Below are positions 37,030 through 45,382 of a stretch of 64,000 nt of DNA, piece after piece. Position 1 is the first letter of the stretch, and every line of letters starts with the position of its first letter. Below the pieces are notes generated by a model. That model did no database searches. It saw only the letters and a list, made by a program, of their open reading frames with translations, and had not been told where the DNA came from. The position numbers were made by a program, and so were the translations under genes. This stretch comes from Pseudodonghicola xiamenensis DSM 18339 (GTDB lineage Bacteria; Pseudomonadota; Alphaproteobacteria; Rhodobacterales; Rhodobacteraceae): positions 165,532 to 229,531 of the forward strand of contig NZ_AUBS01000003.1 of assembly GCF_000429365.1 (NCBI RefSeq). Reading direction: 5' to 3'.

Positions 37030-37668
37030 ATGAAACAGATCGCTTTCGCCTGTGCGCTCGCCCTGGCTGCTCCGCTGGCCGTATCCTTGCCCCTGACCCT
37101 GATGGCGCCCGCTGCTGCCCGGGCCGCCGAGAAATTGCCGTTGTCGGCGATTTCTGCCTATCTGAACGGGATCACGACGGCGAAAAGCTCGTTCACGCAG
37201 ATCAACGATGACGGCAGCCTGTCGACGGGCCAGCTTTTCCTCAAGCGGCCGGGACGGGCGCGGTTCCAGTATGATCCGCCCAGCGGCGCGGCGGTGATCG
37301 TCGGGGCCGGTGCGGTGGTGATCCATGATCCGAAATCGAATCAGCCGCCGGAAAGCTATCCGCTCAGCCGGACGCCGCTGTCGATCATCCTGGCAAGCCA
37401 TGTGGATTTGGGGCGCGCCAATATGGTGGTGGGGCACGATTTTGACGGGACCGCCACCATCGTGACGGCGCAGGACCCCGATCACCCGGACGCGGGCAGC
37501 ATCCAGTTGATGTTCACCGCCGCGCCTGTCGAATTGCGCAAATGGGTGATCGAGGATGCCAGTGGGGCCCGGACCACGGTGATCCTTGGCGCTCTGGAGA
37601 CGGGAATGGAGCTGCCGGGCAGCCTGTTCACCTCTGGCGGTGGCGGGGTGCCGTCGAACCTGCGCTGA
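37030..37668 (+). CDS. lolA: Outer membrane lipoprotein carrier protein LolA
   Basis: 212 residues from ATG 37030; an in-frame ATG at 37018 would add four residues. A signal peptide (MKQIAFACALALAAPLAV..., cleavage near ARA-AE) sends it to the periplasm. The mature domain contains ISAYLNGITTAKSSFTQI and the typical SLSTGQLFLKRPGRARFQYDPP followed by HVDLGRANMV, the half-barrel fold that carries lipoproteins from LolCDE to the outer membrane. Its place directly behind ftsK supports the call. It ends 14 bp before the convergent lipoprotein gene. Confidence 0.93.
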   Translation: MKQIAFACALALAAPLAVSLPLTLMAPAAARAAEKLPLSAISAYLNGITTAKSSFTQINDDGSLSTGQLFLKRPGRARFQYDPPSGAAVIVGAGAVVIHDPKSNQPPESYPLSRTPLSIILASHVDLGRANMVVGHDFDGTATIVTAQDPDHPDAGSIQLMFTAAPVELRKWVIEDASGARTTVILGALETGMELPGSLFTSGGGGVPSNLR

Positions 37669-37682
37669 AGTCTGGGAACGGG

Positions 37683-38261
37683 TCAGCGGCAACTGGACAG
37701 TTGCGCGTTGTACATCTTCGCGCGCTGATCGACATCGTCGGCGACCCGCAACAGCCAGCTTTTGCCATTGTGACTGCCGCGGGCATAGCCCGAGTGGCCT
37801 TCGTGATAGGCCAGATACTGGTTGCGGGTGTCGGTCAGGGAGATGCCGTTGCGTTCGTAGGTGCGTGTCATGTACCAGCCGACGAAATCGGCGGAGTCGC
37901 GCATCTTGTCCCGCTTGGCCCGCCGGTTGCCGGTCGAACGGCGATATTCGTCCCAAGTGCCGTCCAGCGCCTGGCTGTATCCATAAGCGCTGGATTGCCG
38001 CCCCATCGGCAGCACCCCCAGCACATAGCGGAACGGCGTCCGGGCATCGGCGCGATACCGGCTTTCCTGATAGATGAGCGCCATCTGGACATGCATCGGC
38101 ACGCCGTATTTCCGCTCGGTCGAGCGGAAGGCACGTTTATACTCGGGACGCTGGGCCAAGATGCTGCAAGCGTTGTCCAAATTCCGTGGGGGCGCCTTGT
38201 AGCCGCCGCCACAAGACGCAAGAATCAGGATCAGCATTAGCGCGCTCAGAGGTCTGCTCAT
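37683..38261 (-). CDS. Lytic transglycosylase-like (SLT) lipoprotein
   Basis: 192 residues from ATG 38261 (GAGG close upstream; the longer frame to 38318 lacks a signal). The start MSRPLSALMLILILASCGGG is a lipoprotein signal with lipobox LASC, so the mature protein is anchored by Cys. The soluble domain has KYGVPMHVQMALIYQESRY, the catalytic-Glu region of SLT transglycosylases, and SSAYGYSQALDGTWDEYRR and YLAYHEGHSGYARG motifs. It probably cleaves glycan strands or lacks activity and binds them; its role is unspecified. Confidence 0.88.
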   Translation of the reverse strand: MSRPLSALMLILILASCGGGYKAPPRNLDNACSILAQRPEYKRAFRSTERKYGVPMHVQMALIYQESRYRADARTPFRYVLGVLPMGRQSSAYGYSQALDGTWDEYRRSTGNRRAKRDKMRDSADFVGWYMTRTYERNGISLTDTRNQYLAYHEGHSGYARGSHNGKSWLLRVADDVDQRAKMYNAQLSSCR

Positions 38262-38473
38262 CTGCCTCGTGCCTTTTTTTGCGAATTTTAGCGTATATCT
38301 GCGGGGATGGAAACACATTCGCCGTGACCGGGCGGAGAGCCTGAGGGAAACAACTTTTGCGTGTGAGGACTGTCATGTTTGGTGCCACAGATTGTTTCTT
38401 GGAAACCGGCCGGGAGGGTTGGACAATCGGGGACGGTTACGGTTAAGAACGGGGAGTAGGGGCTGTACAACCA

Positions 38474-38800
38474 ATGCTGAAAACACGCGCGAAATATCAC
38501 CTGGGCCAGGTCGTTCGACACCGGAAGCATCCGTTTCGCGGGGTGGTTTTTGACGTGGACCCGGAATTTTCCAATACCGAAGAGTGGTATGAGGCGATTC
38601 CCGAGGAAAGCCGCCCGATGCGCGAGCAGCCTTTCTATCACCTCCTGGCCGAGAACGAGCATACCTACTATGTCGCCTATGTCTCGGAGCAGAATCTGAT
38701 CGCCGACTACTCGGGCGAGCCTGTGGATCATCCCGATATCCCCGAGATGTTCGGCCCGTTTCAGGACGGGTCTTACCCCCTTCATTTCCAATTTAACTAA
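38474..38800 (+). CDS. hspQ: Heat shock protein HspQ
   Basis: 108 residues. HspQ (YccV) is a small hemimethylated-DNA-binding-domain protein that modulates Lon or Dnd-type proteolysis and stabilises other proteins. The sequence follows the family closely: AKYHLGQVVRHRKHPFRGVVFDVDPEF, EEWYEAIPEESRP, PFYHLLAENE and YVAYVSEQNLIAD. The 212-bp region from the lipoprotein start holds no promoter I can name confidently, so heat regulation is inferred from the family. Confidence 0.94.
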   Translation: MLKTRAKYHLGQVVRHRKHPFRGVVFDVDPEFSNTEEWYEAIPEESRPMREQPFYHLLAENEHTYYVAYVSEQNLIADYSGEPVDHPDIPEMFGPFQDGSYPLHFQFN

Positions 38801-38827
38801 AATGGCCGGTGTCTGATCGCGCGGCTG

Positions 38828-38865
38828 GCGCTGTGCCGGCCCTCGGTGCGGGCCCGGCACAGCGC
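38828..38865. terminator. Hairpin between convergent hspQ and ggt-like gene
   Basis: GCGCTGTGCCGG and CCGGCACAGCGC form a perfect 12-bp stem around a 14-nt loop. Likely shared terminator despite lacking a T-tract. Confidence 0.65.
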
Positions 38866-38873
38866 GTCGTGGT

Positions 38874-40448
38874 TCAATACCCCAGGGCGCAGCCGTCCTT
38901 GCGCGGATCGCTCGCGGCTTCGAGCACGCCGTCGGGGCGGATGCGGATCGCCTGGGCACCACCGATCGGGTCGGCGGGGATTTTGACCTGATGGCCCATG
39001 TCTGCCAGCTCTTGCCGCACCGCGTCGCTATAGCCGCGTTCGACCTGCATCACGCCGGCGTCGGCGAAGCTGCGCGGGGCATCCAGCGCGGCCTGCAGAT
39101 CCATGCCGAAATCGCGCAGGTTGCTGACCACCCGGGCATGGCCGTTGGGCTGATAAGCACCGCCCATCACCCCGAAGGGCATCAGCCCGCGCTCGTCGCG
39201 CAGCATTGCCGGGATGATCGTGTGCATCGGCCGGTTGCCGCCGGTCAGTTCGTTCGGGTGATCTGGTTCCAGGGTGAAGCCGGCGCCGCGATTCTGCAGC
39301 AGCACGCCGAAGCGGTCGCTGGCGATGCCTGAACCGAAGCCCCAATAGATCGAATAGATCAGCGATACCGCCATGCGATCACGGTCGACCACGGTGATGT
39401 AGATAGTATCCTTGTGCACCGCCTCGCTGACGGTCGGGGGATTGATCATGGCGCGATTGATATCGATCAGCCCGGCCAGCTTTGCCGCGGTCTCAGGGGC
39501 CAGCATATGCTCCAGCCGTGCGGTGCGATCGGGATCGGCGATGAAGCGGTTGCGCGCGTCATAGGCCAGCTTTGCTGCCTCGGCCTCCAGGTGGGCACGT
39601 TGGGCGCCGAAGGGATCCATGCTTGCGATGTCGAAATGCGACAGGATCTTCAGCATCAGGATTGCCGTCGCGCCCTGACCGTTGGGCGGATGTTCGAACA
39701 GATCGGCCCCGTTGTAGGGACCGGAGACAGGCCGCCCTTCGGTGCAGCGGGTGGCGGCGAAATCGTCCAGCGTATGCATGCCCCCCAACGCGTTGAGCGA
39801 GGCGCAGAGATCCTCGGCCACCTCGCCGGTATAAAAACCGTCACGGCCCAGCCTGGCGACCCGTCGCAGCACCTCGGCCTGGCCGGGGGCGCGGAAGATT
39901 TCCCCGACCTTGGGCACCCGGCCGTCGATCAGATAGGCCTCTCGCGCGCGGCCCTTCAAAGCCGGTTCGTCCTTGATCCAGTCAAAGGCCACCCGTGGGG
40001 CCACCGGCACACCCTCTTCCGCGTAATGGATCGCCGGGGCCAGCAGAGTGTCAATTCCCAGTTTCCCGACGGTTTCGGACAGGTGGCAAAAGGCATCCAT
40101 GGCGCCGGGAATGGTGACGGCCTCGACCTCCTGGATCGGGACGGTCGTCAGCCCGCGGTCCCGCAGCGCCGCGGCGCTGGCGGCCTTGGGTGCCCGGCCC
40201 GAGCCGTTCATCGTTTTCATCTCGCCAGTGGCGGGGTCGGTATAAAGAACGAAGCAATCGCCGCCGATGCCGGTCATTTGCGGTTCGCAAATTCCCAGCA
40301 GAACCGCCCCCGCGATGGCCGCATCCATCGCATTGCCGCCCCGGCGCAGAATATCGACGGCCGCCTGCGCCGCCAATGGATGAGACGTGGCACACATTCC
40401 GTTTGTCGTCAGCACCTCGGACCGGCCGGGGGTCTGGAAATCGCGCAT
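38874..40448 (-). CDS. ggt: Gamma-glutamyltransferase family protein
   Basis: 524 residues from ATG 40448 with GGGAAG upstream. GGT hydrolyses or transfers the gamma-glutamyl group of glutathione and processes itself at a threonine. Thr348 in KDTIYITVVDRDRMAVSLI aligns with that nucleophile; the N-terminal AAVDILRRGGNAMDAAIA, MTGIGGDCFVLY and the C-terminal GGNRPMHTIIPAM and FGVMGGAYQPNGH also match. No signal peptide is visible, unlike secreted GGT, so it may be a cytoplasmic homologue acting on another gamma-glutamyl compound or amide; assignment to family is firm, substrate is not. Confidence 0.85.
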   Translation of the reverse strand: MRDFQTPGRSEVLTTNGMCATSHPLAAQAAVDILRRGGNAMDAAIAGAVLLGICEPQMTGIGGDCFVLYTDPATGEMKTMNGSGRAPKAASAAALRDRGLTTVPIQEVEAVTIPGAMDAFCHLSETVGKLGIDTLLAPAIHYAEEGVPVAPRVAFDWIKDEPALKGRAREAYLIDGRVPKVGEIFRAPGQAEVLRRVARLGRDGFYTGEVAEDLCASLNALGGMHTLDDFAATRCTEGRPVSGPYNGADLFEHPPNGQGATAILMLKILSHFDIASMDPFGAQRAHLEAEAAKLAYDARNRFIADPDRTARLEHMLAPETAAKLAGLIDINRAMINPPTVSEAVHKDTIYITVVDRDRMAVSLIYSIYWGFGSGIASDRFGVLLQNRGAGFTLEPDHPNELTGGNRPMHTIIPAMLRDERGLMPFGVMGGAYQPNGHARVVSNLRDFGMDLQAALDAPRSFADAGVMQVERGYSDAVRQELADMGHQVKIPADPIGGAQAIRIRPDGVLEAASDPRKDGCALGY

Positions 40449-40543
40449 CTCGAAGTCTTCCCTGTTGTTGCCGGGGGAGATTAGGTCGCTCCCGGGGGAT
40501 TGCCAACTGTCGAGAGCGGGAGAAAAGGCAGGAGGAAAGAAGT

Positions 40544-40591
40544 CCTCGGCGCCGCGCATCGGGTGGGGGCTATGACAGCGCGGCGCCGAGG
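40544..40591. repeat. 14-bp perfect inverted repeat with 20-nt loop
   Basis: CCTCGGCGCCGCGC and GCGCGGCGCCGAGG are exact complements. It lies in the 215-bp gap between the anti-sigma-like gene and the ggt-like gene, both on the minus strand, and is likely a strong transcriptional barrier or mRNA 3' structure. No T-tract is present on either side. Confidence 0.7.
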
Positions 40592-40663
40592 GAAGCTAAT
40601 TGCAGCTACGGCCCCTTTTATCACAGGGCATTCAGGCAGCAGTGTGCTCCGATTGCGGCAGAT

Positions 40664-41125
40664 TCAGGGCGCGGTGTGAGATAAGGCTCCGTCGTCTTCG
40701 CCCCCCGGCAGAGCGAAAGCCATCGAAAGCGTGTTGCGCTGTGCGCGGCGGTCGTAGCGCACCGAATTGGTCAGCGCGTGGATCAACCCCCAGCCGAAGC
40801 CGCCTTCGGGCAATTCCGATGCGCCGGACAGATCATGGGTCTTGGGCTGGGGCAGTTTGCCTTCGGGCATCGGCAACCCATTGTCCGAAATCCGCAGCAC
40901 CAGCCGCTTGTCTTCCAGTCGGGCGGTCACGGTGATGATGCCATCCTCGCGCTCGCGATAGGCATGTTCGGTGACATTGTTGATCGCTTCGGCCAGCGCC
41001 AGTTCCACATCGCCGGCAATCTGCTCCGGCAGTTCAAGAGTCCGCAGCCGAGCCATCACGGCGACAATGCCGCCGCGCGCTGCCAGCTCCGTGGCTCTGA
41101 ACCTGTGCGTGAAACGCTCTGGCAT
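40664..41125 (-). CDS. RsbW-like anti-sigma factor / HATPase_c-type ATP-binding protein
   Basis: 153 residues from ATG 41125 (GGCGGA at suitable spacing; TTG 41149 is an alternative). It is a GHKL ATPase: N-box ELALAEAINNVTEHAYRE, G1 motif LRISDNGLPMP and G2 GGFGWGLIHAL. Such proteins bind or phosphorylate an antagonist in partner-switching systems that control a sigma factor or another target. It is directly downstream of a STAS antagonist (41166-41504). No sigma factor, PP2C phosphatase or response regulator is adjacent, so the output is unknown. Confidence 0.85.
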   Translation of the reverse strand: MPERFTHRFRATELAARGGIVAVMARLRTLELPEQIAGDVELALAEAINNVTEHAYREREDGIITVTARLEDKRLVLRISDNGLPMPEGKLPQPKTHDLSGASELPEGGFGWGLIHALTNSVRYDRRAQRNTLSMAFALPGGEDDGALSHTAP

Positions 41126-41165
41126 CGCGGTTATCCGCCACTCCGGCAAGCACGGGGCCGCCGGT

Positions 41166-41504
41166 TCAGCCCTCCAGTCCGATCATGGCGTCGTCGATCG
41201 ACGGAAACAGCGTGAACACCGTATCCATCCGCGTCAGCCGTAACACTTTGTCGACCAGCGGCGTCAGCCCGGCCAGATCCAGCTTCCGCCCCTCGCCCAA
41301 TTGCTTCATCGAGGCCACGATCGCACCCAGACCGCTCGAATCTATGAATTTCACCGCCGAAAGATCCAGGATCACCCGATCAGGCCCGTTTGCCGTTTCG
41401 GTCCGCATGTCTTCCTTGAATTTGATCGCGACAGCCGCATCTATTCGCTCCGCGTTGACGGCAACGATACAGGTGTCGCCCCTTTGTGTACTGCTCAGGA
41501 ACAT
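41166..41504 (-). CDS. STAS-domain anti-sigma factor antagonist (RsbV-like)
   Basis: 112 residues. The single STAS domain begins MFLSSTQRGDTCIVAVNAER and carries the phosphorylatable serine in FIDSSGLGAIVASMKQLG. In partner-switching, the unphosphorylated antagonist binds the anti-sigma kinase to release its partner. Its gene precedes the RsbW-like kinase by 40 bp in the same direction, the usual order. The regulated sigma factor must be elsewhere. Confidence 0.88.
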   Translation of the reverse strand: MFLSSTQRGDTCIVAVNAERIDAAVAIKFKEDMRTETANGPDRVILDLSAVKFIDSSGLGAIVASMKQLGEGRKLDLAGLTPLVDKVLRLTRMDTVFTLFPSIDDAMIGLEG

Positions 41505-41591
41505 GGTTCTCCTCAGGTGGTAATTCGGGCATTTTCACGCTAATCGGTAATTCTTACTATTCGGTTTTCCGATACCCGTGGAGGAGTGGGG

Positions 41592-42764
41592 ATGAAAGAG
41601 GTAGTGATCGCCGGGGCCGCACGGACCCCGATGGGAGGGTTCCAGGGCATTTTCAACGGCGTCGCAGCGGCGGAACTGGGTGGAGCGGCAATCCGCGCTG
41701 CGCTGGCCGGAGCCGGGGCCACGACCGTGGACGAGGTGCTGATGGGCTGTGTGCTACCGGCGGGGCAGGGACAGGCGCCGGCGCGGCAGGCCGGTTTTCT
41801 GGGCGGTCTGGGCGAAGAGGTGCCGGCCACAACGCTGAACAAGATGTGCGGCTCGGGCATGAAGGCGGCGATGCTGGCCTTCGATCAGATTGCGCTTGGC
41901 CAGAACGACGTGATGATCGCCGGCGGCATGGAAAGCATGTCGAATGCCCCATATCTGCTGCCGGCAATGCGTGGCGGTGCCCGCATCGGCCATGGCCAGA
42001 CCATCGACCACATGTTTCTCGACGGGCTGGAGGATGCCTATGACAAGGGCCGGCTGATGGGCACCTTCGCCGAGGATTGCGCTGAGGCCTTCCAGTTCAC
42101 CCGTGAGGCGCAGGATCAATATGCGCTGGGATCGCTCGACAACGCGCTCGAGGCCGAACGCTCCGGGGCTTTCGAGGCGGAAATCGCTCCCTTCACCCTG
42201 CATGGCCGCAACGGTGAGCAGGTCTTCACCACCGATGAACAGCCCGGCAAGGCGCGGCCCGAGAAGATCCCGATGCTGAAACCGGCCTTCCGCGCTGGCG
42301 GCACGGTGACTGCGGCGAACTCTTCCTCGATCTCCGATGGCGCCGCGGCGCTGGTCCTCGCCTCCGCCGAAGCGGCCGAGGCTCAGGGGCTGACGGTTCG
42401 CGCCCGCATCCTGGGCCATGCCAGCCACGCACAGGCGCCGTCGCAATTTCCCACCGCCCCGGTGCCGGCGGCGAAAACCCTGCTCGACCGGATCGGCTGG
42501 CGCGCCGAGGATGTCGATCTCTGGGAGGTGAACGAGGCCTTCGCCGTCGTCCCGATGGCGTTCATGCGGGAAATGAAGGTGTCGCGCGACAAGATCAACG
42601 TCAACGGCGGTGCCTGCGCCTTGGGTCACCCGATCGGGGCCAGTGGCGCGCGGATCATGGTCACCTTGCTGAACGCGCTGGAAAAACGCGGGCTGAAACG
42701 CGGTATCGCGGCGATCTGCATCGGTGGCGGCGAAGGCACCGCCATCGCCATCGAATTGGTCTGA
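41592..42764 (+). CDS. Acetyl-CoA C-acetyltransferase (thiolase)
   Basis: 390 residues from ATG 41592 (GAGGAG upstream). Thiolases condense or cleave 3-ketoacyl-CoA. The catalytic Cys86 is in LNKMCGSGMKAAML, with NVNGGACALGHPIGASGAR (His) and CIGGGEGTAIAIE (second Cys) near the end. Length and sequence match the acetyl-CoA type of PHB synthesis or ketone degradation. No reductase or CoA-transferase neighbours indicate which. Promoter probably lies in the 87 bp shared with the divergent STAS gene. Confidence 0.93.
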   Translation: MKEVVIAGAARTPMGGFQGIFNGVAAAELGGAAIRAALAGAGATTVDEVLMGCVLPAGQGQAPARQAGFLGGLGEEVPATTLNKMCGSGMKAAMLAFDQIALGQNDVMIAGGMESMSNAPYLLPAMRGGARIGHGQTIDHMFLDGLEDAYDKGRLMGTFAEDCAEAFQFTREAQDQYALGSLDNALEAERSGAFEAEIAPFTLHGRNGEQVFTTDEQPGKARPEKIPMLKPAFRAGGTVTAANSSSISDGAAALVLASAEAAEAQGLTVRARILGHASHAQAPSQFPTAPVPAAKTLLDRIGWRAEDVDLWEVNEAFAVVPMAFMREMKVSRDKINVNGGACALGHPIGASGARIMVTLLNALEKRGLKRGIAAICIGGGEGTAIAIELV

Positions 42765-42810
42765 GACGCGGCAAGCGCTCCGCTCCCGCCCGGGACGGCG
42801 TCGCTTTTTC

Positions 42811-42873
42811 TGGCCTGAAATATCCTCGGGGGTGAATTGGCCGTCAGGCCAAGAGGGGGCAGACAGCCCCCTC
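42811..42873. repeat. Intergenic hairpin-rich element
   Basis: CTGAAATATCCTCGGGGGTGAA is followed by TTGGCC-GTCA-GGCCAA and GAGGGGGC-AGACA-GCCCCCTC hairpins. I recall similar elements being common between genes in Rhodobacterales genomes; the copy number here cannot be counted. It follows the thiolase and probably ends its transcript. Confidence 0.4.
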
Positions 42874-43020
42874 CCTTGCCTGGCTGCGCGATGTTCGGGC
42901 TGTGGCGAAATGCCCGCGCCGTTCAGGCCAGAGGTTTGACGTTCGTCCGTCAATCCGGATACCGCTCCCGGCGCAGAGGGGGTTGCCGTCGCCGGTTGTT
43001 TCAAGAGAGGTTCTTTGCCG

Positions 43021-43476
43021 ATGTCACTGGATTATCGCGCCCTGGCGCAGAATATCGCCGCGCTGACTGCGGGCGAAACGGATCAGATCGCACTGATGGC
43101 GACGCTTGCCTGCGAGGTTCACCATGCCGACAGCCGGTTCGACTGGACCGGATTTTATCGTGTGGTCGGGCCCGAACTTCTCAAGATCGGTCCCTATCAG
43201 GGCGGTCACGGTTGCCTGACGATTCCGTTTTCGCGTGGGGTCTGCGGCGCCGCCGCGCGCAGCGGAGAGGCGCAGCTTGTCCCCGATGTCGAGGCCTTCG
43301 CCGATCATATCGCCTGCTCCAGCTCGACCCGGTCGGAACTGGTGCTGCCGGTGCGCGATGCTGCGGGGCGGCTGATCGGCGTCTTCGATATCGACAGCGA
43401 CCAGCCCGATGCCTTCTCCGAAGCTGATGCCGCCGCCTTGCAGGCCATTCTCGATGATACGTTCGCGCGGCCCTGA
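43021..43476 (+). CDS. msrC: Free methionine-(R)-sulfoxide reductase (GAF domain)
   Basis: 151 residues from ATG 43021 with GAGG upstream (TTG 43015 rejected). It is a GAF protein of the fRMsr type: FDWTGFYR, GPYQGGHGC, SRGVCGAAA, and HIACSSSTRSELVLP. Its cysteines Cys65, Cys75 and Cys99 have spacings of 10 and 24, the same as the three reactive cysteines of E. coli MsrC/YebR. The enzyme reduces free methionine R-sulfoxide with thioredoxin. It stands alone between intergenic stretches. Confidence 0.9.
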   Translation: MSLDYRALAQNIAALTAGETDQIALMATLACEVHHADSRFDWTGFYRVVGPELLKIGPYQGGHGCLTIPFSRGVCGAAARSGEAQLVPDVEAFADHIACSSSTRSELVLPVRDAAGRLIGVFDIDSDQPDAFSEADAAALQAILDDTFARP

Positions 43477-43671
43477 TCTCGGGGCCGGGGGGGGCGGCGG
43501 TGCCATTGGCCACAGATGGCCGGGCCGGCGGAAACCGCCACCGGGAGGGCCTTGGGGAGAATGTCACAAAGAGGATGCGGAGCCGGGGAAAACGCCTCAG
43601 TCTGTGCCCGACATCGCTGAACTAACACATGGCACGGCGTCCGCCGCGTTTTTCCCGAAGGGACGATCAAG

Positions 43672-44295
43672 ATGAGTTTCGAAGCCTGGAGCGTGTTCGC
43701 GTTGTTCTGGGTGGCGTTCGTCACCACGCCAGGACCCAATGCGGTCAATTGCATCTCCAACGGCATGACGCTGGGTTTTCGCCGGGCACTGGTGGGGGTG
43801 CTGGGCATTCTGACTCAGGCGACCAGCTTTCTGCTGTTGTCGGCGGCAGGGGTGACTGCGTTGATCGCGGCATCGCCCACCGGGTTTACAGTGGCAAAAT
43901 TCGCCGGTGCGGCGGTGCTGATCTGGTTGGGGATACGGGGCTGGATGAACGCCGGCAAACCCGCCCCGACCGAACTCCGCCCGGCGCGCCATGTCTATCT
44001 GCACGCGCTGGCCATTGCCACGATCAATCCGAAAAGCGTGGCCGGGTATTTGGCGGCCTTCTCTGCCTTCGTGCAGCCGCAGGTGCCGATCTGGGATCAG
44101 ATGGCGGTGATCGTGCCCACTGCGTTGGTGCTGACCACGCTCAGCTATACCGGCTTCACCGCTCTGGGCGCGCTGATGGGGCGGGCGGCGCTCGGGGCGG
44201 TGTTCAACGTCTGGGTGCGCCGTCTGTTGGCAAGTTGCTTCATCGTCTACGGCCTTCTTCTGGGCCTGGCCGCGGCTCCACAGCCGGCAGGCTAG
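43672..44295 (+). CDS. LysE/RhtB family amino acid exporter
   Basis: 207 residues from ATG 43672. Membrane protein with about six hydrophobic segments; the family signature FVTTPGPNAVNCISNGMTLGFRRAL occupies the first loop, and GAAVLIWLGIRGW follows. LysE/RhtB proteins export amino acids such as lysine, homoserine or threonine. The substrate is unknown. rarD follows 90 bp downstream in the same direction and may share transcription. Confidence 0.87.
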   Translation: MSFEAWSVFALFWVAFVTTPGPNAVNCISNGMTLGFRRALVGVLGILTQATSFLLLSAAGVTALIAASPTGFTVAKFAGAAVLIWLGIRGWMNAGKPAPTELRPARHVYLHALAIATINPKSVAGYLAAFSAFVQPQVPIWDQMAVIVPTALVLTTLSYTGFTALGALMGRAALGAVFNVWVRRLLASCFIVYGLLLGLAAAPQPAG

Positions 44296-44385
44296 GCCTT
44301 TGCCATTCGGCGAGGGGGCGCCTTGTCGTCCATTGCCTGCAACGGGACCTTGACCTAAAGCGATTGAGCAGAAGGAGATGCCGCG

Positions 44386-45300
44386 ATGACAGCGCAGCCC
44401 ATGACACCGCCGGTCGTGCAAAGCGGGGACAGCCCCAAGGGGCTGGCCTTTGCGATCTCCACCTATCTGATGTGGGGGGTGCTGCCGCTCTATCTCAAGC
44501 TCGTCAGCCATATCTCTCCGGTCGAGGTGGTGGCCCACCGGGTGCTCTGGTCGGTGCCGGTCGCGGGGGCGCTGTTGATTGCCCTGGGGCGTACCGGCGA
44601 CCTGCGCCGGGCATTGGTTCATCCGCGCACCCTGCTGCAGGGCTGTCTGACGGCGGCACTGATTTCGGTCAATTGGGGCATCTATATCTGGTCTATTGCG
44701 AATGATCATGCACTAGATGCGGCGTTGGGCTACTATATAAACCCGTTGTTCAGTGTCTTTCTCGGCGCCGTCCTGCTGCGCGAGCGGTTGGGCCGGGCAC
44801 AGATCGTGGCGATTGTCCTGGCGGCGGTGGCGGTGCTGATCCTGGCGGTTGAAAGCGGCCATATCCCCTGGCTGTCGCTCAGCCTGACGCTGAGTTGGGG
44901 ATTTTACGCCTTCTTCAAGAAGTCGCTGCCGATCGGGCCCAATCAGGGATTCCTGCTCGAGGTCCTGATCCTGCTGCCGCTGGCCCTGGGTTACATCCTC
45001 TATCTGAGCCTTCAGGGGGAGAGCCACTTCAGTGCTGGCGGGCGGGACATGTGGCTGCTGCTGGGTTGCGGGCCGGTCACCGCGATTCCGCTGATCGTCT
45101 ATGCCAATGGGGCCAAGCTGCTGCGTCTGTCGACCATCGGCATTCTGCAATATATCACGCCGACGATGATCTTCCTGGTCGCGGTCTTCCTGTTCGGAGA
45201 GCCGGTTGGCCGGGGGCAGATGATCGCCTTTCCGATGATCTGGCTGGCTTTGGCGATCTATACCGGTGCACTGATCGGCCAGAGCCGGCGCCGCGGATGA
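44386..45300 (+). CDS. rarD: EamA family transporter RarD
   Basis: 304 residues from ATG 44386, with GAAGGAG upstream. The RarD subfamily signature is clear: GLAFAISTYLMWGVLPLYLKL, SPVEVVAHRVLWSVP, VNWGIYIWSIAND and GYYINPLFSVFLGAVLLRERL. About ten hydrophobic helices span the protein. RarD is a putative drug/metabolite permease linked to chloramphenicol sensitivity in E. coli; the physiological substrate is unclear. Confidence 0.92.
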   Translation: MTAQPMTPPVVQSGDSPKGLAFAISTYLMWGVLPLYLKLVSHISPVEVVAHRVLWSVPVAGALLIALGRTGDLRRALVHPRTLLQGCLTAALISVNWGIYIWSIANDHALDAALGYYINPLFSVFLGAVLLRERLGRAQIVAIVLAAVAVLILAVESGHIPWLSLSLTLSWGFYAFFKKSLPIGPNQGFLLEVLILLPLALGYILYLSLQGESHFSAGGRDMWLLLGCGPVTAIPLIVYANGAKLLRLSTIGILQYITPTMIFLVAVFLFGEPVGRGQMIAFPMIWLALAIYTGALIGQSRRRG

Positions 45301-45382
45301 GGTGCTGAGAGCCGCTTTTCGGGCATGTCTGATCGGCGGGGCGAAGGGGGCCGTTCGCCTGCGGTCTGCGTTGCGTTTGGCT

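Noticed and set aside
43477..43671. Small gene between msrC and the LysE-type exporter
   Set aside because: GC-rich gap with small hairpins only; frames lack ribosome sites and similarity.
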